Source of the DNA: a bacterium
GTDB lineage: Bacteria; Myxococcota; UBA727; JAUIJE01
Length of the DNA stretch: 64,000 nucleotides
Assembly (NCBI GenBank): GCA_030431455.1
Contig: JAUIJE010000001.1
Span: forward strand, 248,001 to 312,000
Reading direction: 5' to 3'
Below are positions 58,730 through 64,000 of this stretch, piece after piece. The stretch's first letter is position 1, and every line of letters begins with the position of its first letter. The notes under the pieces are model-generated. The model ran no database searches. It saw nothing but the letters and a program-made list of their open reading frames with translations, and had not been told where the DNA came from. The translations under genes and the position numbers were made by a program.

Positions 58730-59776
58730 ATGAGCTGGGAAGAAGACAGCGATGAGTTCGTCAGCCCGGACTCCGGGCGCGTGACGGGTAGAATCTGCAT
58801 TCGCTGTGCAGGAACGCTCTTCAAGACCTCGCCGACGTGTCCACACTGTGGCGCGGACGTCACTCGAATGGCGCTCGAAGAGAAAGAACGCCCACCGTCA
58901 CGGTCAAAAGTGCTTCAAAAGGCGAGGGCGGAGGCGTTCGGTGACGATGACGAGGTGACCGTCCTGCACCATGGGGGCAAAGGCGGAGGTGGGCATCTGC
59001 GAAAGGCGGCGCGGGCCGCGCCACCGAGACCCATGGCCCGAGAAGGGGTGCGTTCGGCCCTTCGGCGTCTGACCCTCAGACGTCACGAGGGAATCGGCGA
59101 CATGCACTGCGTTCGTGGAAAGCTGTCCGACCCGCGTGGCGAGCCTGTGCTCGCACAGCTTTTTGCCGTCGCGGAATCGGACGTGGCCATCGAGATTTGT
59201 CACGTGCGGCCCTCCGGTTGGCGACTTGGTGCCAAGCTTCTGCTTACTCCGTCCGAGGAGTTTGAGGTTCTGTTTCGACTCCTTGCGACTGAAGCCACGG
59301 AGACACGCATCGAGATTCGAACCCTCGAAGAGTCCGAGCATTCTCTGAGCGCGACCATACCGAGCACGTTCGTCACCGAGGCTCGGCAAGCGCGTGTCGC
59401 GCCCTTGGCCGTGCCCTCGGAGCCGGAAGAACCTGACACCACCTGGCCCTCGGGGCCGGAGGAGCCCGACGCCAATCATGACAAGCCGGAGCCCTCAGGT
59501 CGCGTTGAACCGGATGAATCAAAGCACGCGTGGAGCGCGGCCATCGAGGATCCCGGTACGCGGCGTGTCTTTCTTCACATCGCCGAGCACGGCGTGATCA
59601 CCGAAGAAGAGGTCGTGAGGATGGTCGGCGGACAGCGCGGAGCCCGGCGCTTTGCCCGGGCTTTCGAGAGCCACGCTCTTCATGTTCCATTCGAGGTGCG
59701 GATCGAGTCGGTTGCCGGCGTGAAGAGGTACACCCGCGTCGGCGGAACCGCCGACCTGACCAAGGGGGGAGCATGA
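58730..59776 (+). CDS. Zinc-ribbon protein with a PglZ-type C-terminal domain
   Basis: A 348-residue protein linking BREX and McrBC. Residues about 23-44 form a zinc ribbon (ICIRCAGTLFKTSPTCPHCG, two CxxC pairs). A basic linker follows, then a beta-rich domain (about 100-220; ICHVRPSGWRLGAKLLLTPS) and a Pro/Glu/Ser-rich hinge. The last ~72 residues, from AWSAAIEDPGTRRVFLHIAE to SVAGVKRYTRVG, align without gaps to the PglZ C terminus: I count about 40 of 72 identical by eye, including MVGG-x-R and RRF-x-R. It starts 3 bases after brxHI and overlaps mcrB (ATGA). No named family; probably an adaptor that uses the shared domain to join the PglZ complex. Confidence 0.85.
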   Translation: MSWEEDSDEFVSPDSGRVTGRICIRCAGTLFKTSPTCPHCGADVTRMALEEKERPPSRSKVLQKARAEAFGDDDEVTVLHHGGKGGGGHLRKAARAAPPRPMAREGVRSALRRLTLRRHEGIGDMHCVRGKLSDPRGEPVLAQLFAVAESDVAIEICHVRPSGWRLGAKLLLTPSEEFEVLFRLLATEATETRIEIRTLEESEHSLSATIPSTFVTEARQARVAPLAVPSEPEEPDTTWPSGPEEPDANHDKPEPSGRVEPDESKHAWSAAIEDPGTRRVFLHIAEHGVITEEEVVRMVGGQRGARRFARAFESHALHVPFEVRIESVAGVKRYTRVGGTADLTKGGA

Positions 59777-61863
59777 ACGTAGAGGATTGGCGCGAACGCC
59801 TTGCACAAGCCCGTGCCGACAGTTCCTACATGGCTGCTTTCGCGGACAACCAGGAACGTCGGAAGGCAGCAATGCCCGAGATTGCCGCACTGTTCGACCG
59901 CTTCGATGCGGGCGAAGTACCGGTCGACGAGCTTCGGTACGTCTTCGACACCCGCACGAGGACCCAATGGGACGTCCTGGGGCTCAAGGGTTTGTCGGGG
60001 GCGATGTTCCTCAATCAACTGGTGAAGCACCTCCCTGACCACCAAGAAGAGCTGGCAACCAGGTTGCGCGCCCTGCTCAGTCCGCCAAACAACGCCGCGG
60101 ACGGCAAGGCGAAACTCGAAGCGTTCCACAGCTGGTTGAAGGGGCTTATCGCGGAGGGGGTGGCCTCCGGGCGCAGCATCTCGCCAGGACGGCTTCCGTT
60201 CTTCACCAGCGCCGTCTGGCATCTTCGCGGGGCCACAGATTGGCCCATCTACTATCAGTCAGCGCGCGATGCGATCGATGAGTTCACCGAGTTCGAGTTC
60301 GACCGAAAAGACCCGGTCGCAAGCTATCTCGCATTTCGCACAGAGTTTGCGCGGCTGCAGGCCGAGCTCGGCTGCAGCCACTGGGAGCTTGCCCGACTTT
60401 GCGCGCGGCTCGTCGATTACGAATACGACCACAAGGTGGCCACCGCCAAGGACGCGACTCAAGTCAACGATCGACGAGAGCCTCGGACTTGGCTCTATGC
60501 GCCCGGTCAGCGAGCGATGAACTGGGACGAGAACTTCGCGAACGGATACATGACCCTTGGCTCGGCCGATGCAGGCGACCTGTCGCGCTACGAGGACAGT
60601 GAGCAGATTCTCGCGACTCTTTGGTCGCGCGAACCGACAGGGCCGAAGCCGAACAACGCGGCGCACGCCTGCTGGCAGTTTGCCCACGAGATGGAGCCTG
60701 GCGATGAGGTCATCGTCAAACGAGGGCGGGGCACCGTTCTCGGCTTTGGCAAGGTCGCTGGCGCGTATGAGTTTGACCCATCAAAAGGTGAATACCCACA
60801 CCGCCGAAAGGTGGTTTGGTGGGCCCAACGCGGAGAGCTCGAGTTCCACAAAACAAAGTTGGCGATGAAGACGCTGACCGACATCACGCGGTTTCAGTCG
60901 CTCGTGGACGACCTCCACCAACTCCTTGCTCAACTGGACCCGAAGGTCGCCACGGAAGTGGAGTCCGTCGAACCCGACGACGCAGCATCTCCGTATAGGC
61001 TGGAGGACGCACTCGAGGATCTATTTCTGGACCGTGCGACGGTGGAAGATGCGCTTCAGCTTCTGGCCCGAAAGAAGAATCTCGTGCTGCAGGGACCCCC
61101 TGGCGTCGGGAAGACCTTTGTGGCTCAGCGGCTTGCCTATGCTCTATTGGGTGCAAAGGACAAATCCAGGGTGTCGATGGTGCAGTTTCACCAATCATAC
61201 GCGTACGAGGACTTCGTCCAGGGGTACCGGCCGTCGGAGGATGGTGGCTTTGCTCGTTCAGATGGCCCTTTTCTGCGTTTCGCGAGCCTCGCGCTTCAAG
61301 ATGATTCCGGTCCCTACGTACTGATCATCGACGAGATCAATCGCGCCAACCTCAGCAAGGTCTTTGGCGAGCTGTTGATGCTCCTAGAAGCGGACAAGCG
61401 TTCGGATGAGTGGGCGCTCCAGCTTGCCTACTCCCGGGAGGGCGAAGCACCGTTCTTCATTCCGGACAACCTCTACATCATCGGAACCATGAATACGGCC
61501 GATCGCTCTCTCGCATTGGTCGACTACGCTCTTCGACGTCGGTTTGCGTTCGTTGACATCGCGCCGCGGTTCGGCGCAGAGACGTTCGGACGTCATCTCG
61601 CGGTGCGAGGTGTGGAGGCGTCGACGCGAAAGCAGATCAGCCAACGCCTCGCTGCTCTGAACCAGAAGATCGGGGAAGACCAGGACCTTGGAGCGGGGTT
61701 TCAAATTGGTCATAGCTATTTCTGCGATCCCGATGCGGACGCCGGCGACGTCTGGTTCGAGCGGGTGGTCAAGACGGAGGTCGAGCCCCTTCTGCGAGAA
61801 TACTGGTTCGATAGCGACGAGAAGGTCGAACAAGCGCTCCAACTGCTCCTGGGGGAGGAGTGA
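59773..61863 (+). CDS. mcrB: McrB-like AAA+ translocase with an N-terminal PUA/EVE-like module
   Basis: A 696-residue McrB-type motor. The AAA+ core has Walker A LVLQGPPGVGKTFVAQRLAY (about 438-457), the substrate-loop FHQSYAYEDFVQGYRPSEDG, Walker B YVLIIDEINRANLSKVFGEL (about 516-535) and the McrB signature YIIGTMNTADRSLALVDYAL (about 570). GTP rather than ATP use is expected for McrB. The middle, residues about 256-360 (GYMTLGSADAGDLSRYEDSE, MEPGDEVIVKRGRGTVLGFG, KVVWWAQRGELEF), resembles an EVE/PUA-like module of the kind that recognises modified bases. The first ~240 residues are helical. I start at the ATG at 59773 overlapping the zinc-ribbon gene. With mcrC it forms a modification-dependent restriction enzyme. 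Confidence 0.92.
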   Translation: MNVEDWRERLAQARADSSYMAAFADNQERRKAAMPEIAALFDRFDAGEVPVDELRYVFDTRTRTQWDVLGLKGLSGAMFLNQLVKHLPDHQEELATRLRALLSPPNNAADGKAKLEAFHSWLKGLIAEGVASGRSISPGRLPFFTSAVWHLRGATDWPIYYQSARDAIDEFTEFEFDRKDPVASYLAFRTEFARLQAELGCSHWELARLCARLVDYEYDHKVATAKDATQVNDRREPRTWLYAPGQRAMNWDENFANGYMTLGSADAGDLSRYEDSEQILATLWSREPTGPKPNNAAHACWQFAHEMEPGDEVIVKRGRGTVLGFGKVAGAYEFDPSKGEYPHRRKVVWWAQRGELEFHKTKLAMKTLTDITRFQSLVDDLHQLLAQLDPKVATEVESVEPDDAASPYRLEDALEDLFLDRATVEDALQLLARKKNLVLQGPPGVGKTFVAQRLAYALLGAKDKSRVSMVQFHQSYAYEDFVQGYRPSEDGGFARSDGPFLRFASLALQDDSGPYVLIIDEINRANLSKVFGELLMLLEADKRSDEWALQLAYSREGEAPFFIPDNLYIIGTMNTADRSLALVDYALRRRFAFVDIAPRFGAETFGRHLAVRGVEASTRKQISQRLAALNQKIGEDQDLGAGFQIGHSYFCDPDADAGDVWFERVVKTEVEPLLREYWFDSDEKVEQALQLLLGEE

Positions 61864-62948
61864 CCACAACGGTAGAGCCTGAAGACTTTGGCGGCGTACC
61901 CGTCCGCAATGTCTACTACCTCCTTTGCTACGCCTGGCAGCGCCACGAGGCGCTGACGGCGCTCCCCGTCGGGGCAGAGTACGCCGAGCGCCCGGTTGAT
62001 CTCTTTGCGTTGCTCCTCACCGACGGCGTCGCCAGGGCACTCAAGCGCGGCATCGCACGTGAATACGTGCAGATGGAAGACTGTCTGAGACGGCCTCGTG
62101 GAAAGTTCGACGTCTCGAAGACGGTCAAAGAAGGCCTCTTGCTCGATGCGCAGGTTGCTTGCTCCTTTGATGAGCTTTCTCCAGATACGCCCGAGAACCG
62201 GATTCTGAAGGCCACCTTGCGTCTCCTGTTGAGGGACCCGCACCTCGCCGCGGCGGTGAAGCAGTCGTGCCGTCGGCTCGTCGCGCGACTTGCTGGCGTG
62301 GCGGACGCGCCGTTCACTCTCCGAGAGCTGCGGCGCGTCCGCATCCATCGCCACAACCAGGACTACCGATTCCTGATGAGTTTGTGCGAACTGCTCCATC
62401 GCCTTTGGATTCCTGGCGGCGGCGGCCCGGGACAGTTCTCCGACATCCGTCGTGAGCCGCAACTGTTGGGGCTTCTCTTCGAGGAGTTCCTGCGCAGTCT
62501 GTGGAAGCGCGAACAAGCAACGTGGCGGATCGCTCGAGAGACCCTGAAGTGGGACCTCGATGAAGAAACGTCCTTCGCACGCATGATGCCGTCCATGAAC
62601 ACGGACATTTCGCTTTCGTGCGGAGCGTCGCGCGCCATCGTCGAGTGCAAGTGGACCAAGCGTCCATACGAACGGGATGACGGTTCTAAAAAGCTCCGGT
62701 CGACCCACCTCTATCAATTGTTCGCCTACCTCAAGAACGCTGAGGCCCGAGGAGCGCCTTACGCGCGCTGTACGGGCGTGCTCGTCTACCCCTCTGTCGG
62801 CGAGGACGTCCGGGCCGACCTGAGCCTTCAGGGGCACCGTGTGCTCGTCAGGAGCGTTGACCTGGGGCAGCCCTGGGATGCCATTCGCAGACAGGCCCTC
62901 GCGGTGCTGCCGCGGCCCACCTCGGAAGGCGCAGTCCGCACCCCCTGA
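61860..62948 (+). CDS. mcrC: McrC-like nuclease subunit
   Basis: A 362-residue McrC. The N terminus GVPVRNVYYLLCYAWQRHEA is typical (NIYYLLCYAW in many homologues); YVQMEDCLRRPRGKFDVSKT and FDELSPDTPENRILKATLRL follow. The nuclease core is MNTDISLSCGASRAIVECKW (about 245-264): Asp, then Glu-Cys-Lys, the PD-(D/E)XK set. It starts at a GTG overlapping the mcrB stop (GTGA). McrC stimulates McrB hydrolysis and makes the double-strand cut. It is the last gene of the defence island. Confidence 0.93.
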   Translation: MTTTVEPEDFGGVPVRNVYYLLCYAWQRHEALTALPVGAEYAERPVDLFALLLTDGVARALKRGIAREYVQMEDCLRRPRGKFDVSKTVKEGLLLDAQVACSFDELSPDTPENRILKATLRLLLRDPHLAAAVKQSCRRLVARLAGVADAPFTLRELRRVRIHRHNQDYRFLMSLCELLHRLWIPGGGGPGQFSDIRREPQLLGLLFEEFLRSLWKREQATWRIARETLKWDLDEETSFARMMPSMNTDISLSCGASRAIVECKWTKRPYERDDGSKKLRSTHLYQLFAYLKNAEARGAPYARCTGVLVYPSVGEDVRADLSLQGHRVLVRSVDLGQPWDAIRRQALAVLPRPTSEGAVRTP

Positions 62949-62971
62949 CCCCACATCCCGTACACTCCCCC

Positions 62972-63538
62972 ATGGCCAAGCGACGCAAACAGTTCTCCCA
63001 CGTCATCAGCAAGGTCTCGTTCGACGGGCGCGTGCTCGAGGTGAAAGGCCGCATGCGCCTCGCGTGGATTCTCCTCCTCGCCATGACCGCGGCCATGGTC
63101 GGCGGCGCGGTCCTCGCTGAAAAAGCGCCGATCTTCGTGCGCATCCTCATGGGCCTCGGCGCGTTGCTCACCGGCTACGGGGTGGTCGACACCCTCTTCG
63201 GCGAGTCATACCTGCGCTTTGACCTCGACACCCGGCGCGTCCAGATCCGCAAGGGCAACCCCTTTGGCAAGGTCGCGTTCGACGGCCGCGCAGATGCATT
63301 GCAGAAGCTCTACGTGAGCCGCATCCGGGCCGGCAAAGGCCCGGCCCAGGTGCAGCTGTACACGATTGTGCTCGCGGCGACTTTTCCCGAGGCGTTCGTC
63401 AACTTCCCGCTCGAGATGGCGAGCTATCCCGAGGCGGCGGCGGACAAGAAGGTCGCGGAGTGGGAACAGAAGTTGCGCTTGGCCGCGCCGGTGCCCGACG
63501 AGACCGCGGCGGCCGTGCCCACGTTCACCCGGTCGTGA
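62972..63538 (+). CDS. Uncharacterised membrane protein
   Basis: A 188-residue protein with two hydrophobic helices (AWILLLAMTAAMVGGAVLAE and ILMGLGALLTGYGVVDTLFG) flanked by a short basic N terminus and a ~110-residue C-terminal domain with strands (YLRFDLDTRRVQIRKGNPFG, PAQVQLYTIVLAATFPEAF) that looks PH-like. G/C-ending codons return to the host style here, suggesting that the island ends at mcrC. It converges with the sulfatase gene and overlaps it by 14 bases. Confidence 0.75.
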   Translation: MAKRRKQFSHVISKVSFDGRVLEVKGRMRLAWILLLAMTAAMVGGAVLAEKAPIFVRILMGLGALLTGYGVVDTLFGESYLRFDLDTRRVQIRKGNPFGKVAFDGRADALQKLYVSRIRAGKGPAQVQLYTIVLAATFPEAFVNFPLEMASYPEAAADKKVAEWEQKLRLAAPVPDETAAAVPTFTRS

Positions 63539-64000
63539 CCTCGAACGCGACCCCTTGCAGGGGGTCAGAGTTGGCGGCCATCTGGTCCTCCAGCCGCGTG
63601 CGCATCTCGTCGAGCACACTTTCGTAGGCGCTGTCCGCGACGAGGTTGTCCCGCTCGTTTGGGTCTTCGTCGAGGTCGTACAGCTCCTCGGGCACGCGCG
63701 GCCGGGTCCACGGCTGGTCGTCGCGTGTCACCAATGCCTCGGCCCAGGGCACGCCTTCGAGGTCGTCGAGCCCGATGGGCGCGTCGTTGAGGTTGCGCAC
63801 GTACTTGAAGCGTTCGGTCCGCACCGCCCGCATGGGGATGTAGTCCTTGTGGTAGGTCATCTCGGAAAAGAGCGCCCCGCGCGGCATGGCATCGGGGTGG
63901 CCGGTGCAGAGGCCCATCAACGAATGTCCCTGCAGCGTGTCCGGGACGGCGATGCCGCACGCTTCCAGAATCGTGGGCATGAGATCGATGGTCGAGACCA
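63525..64000 (-). CDS. Sulfatase, C-terminal part (cut by window edge)
   Basis: The C-terminal ~158 residues of a type I sulfatase/arylsulfatase; the frame stays open to the right edge. Visible: STIDLMPTILEACGIAVPDT near the edge, GRALFSEMTYHKDYIPMRAV-like segment (here PRGALFSEMTYHKDYIPMRA), VRTERFKYVRNLNDAPI, and the family's typical ending VPEELYDLDEDPNERDNLVA. The catalytic CxPSR motif lies beyond the window. It hydrolyses sulfate or phosphonate esters; substrate unknown. Confidence 0.88.
   Translation of the reverse strand, partial: VSTIDLMPTILEACGIAVPDTLQGHSLMGLCTGHPDAMPRGALFSEMTYHKDYIPMRAVRTERFKYVRNLNDAPIGLDDLEGVPWAEALVTRDDQPWTRPRVPEELYDLDEDPNERDNLVADSAYESVLDEMRTRLEDQMAANSDPLQGVAFEVTTG

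Overview
The window is a high-GC, densely packed bacterial chromosome segment. Lipoproteins with RCC1-like repeats, many CXXCH cytochromes, overlapping start/stop codons and a tmRNA tag reading ANDNVEFAVAA suggest a myxobacterial or other 'deltaproteobacterial' (Myxococcota-like) chromosome. This is inferred from gene content; no database was searched.

Region 1 (1-6.1 kb, mostly +): the end of a metal-type RND efflux operon (adaptor lipoprotein plus CusA/CzcA-class pump), an unknown lipoprotein and a tandem-GNAT protein on the other strand. Region 2 (6.1-17.4 kb, all -): a sulfur/redox cluster. In order of transcription it encodes an ArsR-rhodanese fusion regulator, a periplasmic rhodanese, a YeeE/YedE-type thiosulfate transporter, a 52-residue membrane peptide, a membrane-anchored rhodanese without its catalytic cysteine, the alpha, beta and gamma subunits of a type II DMSO-reductase-family molybdoenzyme (gamma fused to a c-type cytochrome), a periplasmic protein, an Mrp/ApbC ATPase and a cytochrome c ending at a clear terminator; a glutaredoxin-MauE fusion follows. 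Most genes overlap by 1-4 bases. The likely output is periplasmic oxidation or reduction of a sulfur compound, switched by a thiol-sensing repressor. Region 3 (17.6-21.0 kb): a TetR regulator with a perfect 20-bp palindromic operator, a tri-haem cytochrome, a quinone-oxidoreductase-like MDR protein and a divergent SRPBCC protein.

Region 4 (21.0-21.9 kb): ssrA (tmRNA) on the minus strand, with inverted copies of both of its own ends. Region 5 (21.9-27.5 kb, -): a glycosyltransferase operon with three glycosyltransferases, a lipoprotein, a cysteine-rich protein and membrane proteins; the last gene appears frameshifted. Region 6 (27.5-32.3 kb): an RCC1-like lipoprotein, a frameshifted gene beside an AraC regulator, a small membrane protein, a START-type protein and a YaiI-family protein.

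Region 7 (32.3-62.9 kb, all +) is the highlight: an uninterrupted 30.6-kb defence island of 15 codirectional genes, mostly coupled by overlapping stop/start codons. It begins with a CoiA-like nuclease candidate and an AddB-like/AddA-like helicase-nuclease pair. A complete type 6 BREX set follows in canonical order (brxE, brxA, brxB, brxC, pglX, pglZ, brxD, brxHI), with an archaeal-type ATPase inserted between pglX and pglZ. BrxHI carries an RNase D-like 3'-5' exonuclease domain at its C terminus. Next is a zinc-ribbon protein whose last ~72 residues match the PglZ C terminus, and finally mcrB and mcrC. The layout suggests one composite system combining methylation-based exclusion (BREX), DNA-end degradation (AddAB-like) and restriction of modified DNA (McrBC). 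No integrase, transposase, phage gene or CRISPR array was seen. The window ends with a small membrane protein and the C-terminal part of a sulfatase.
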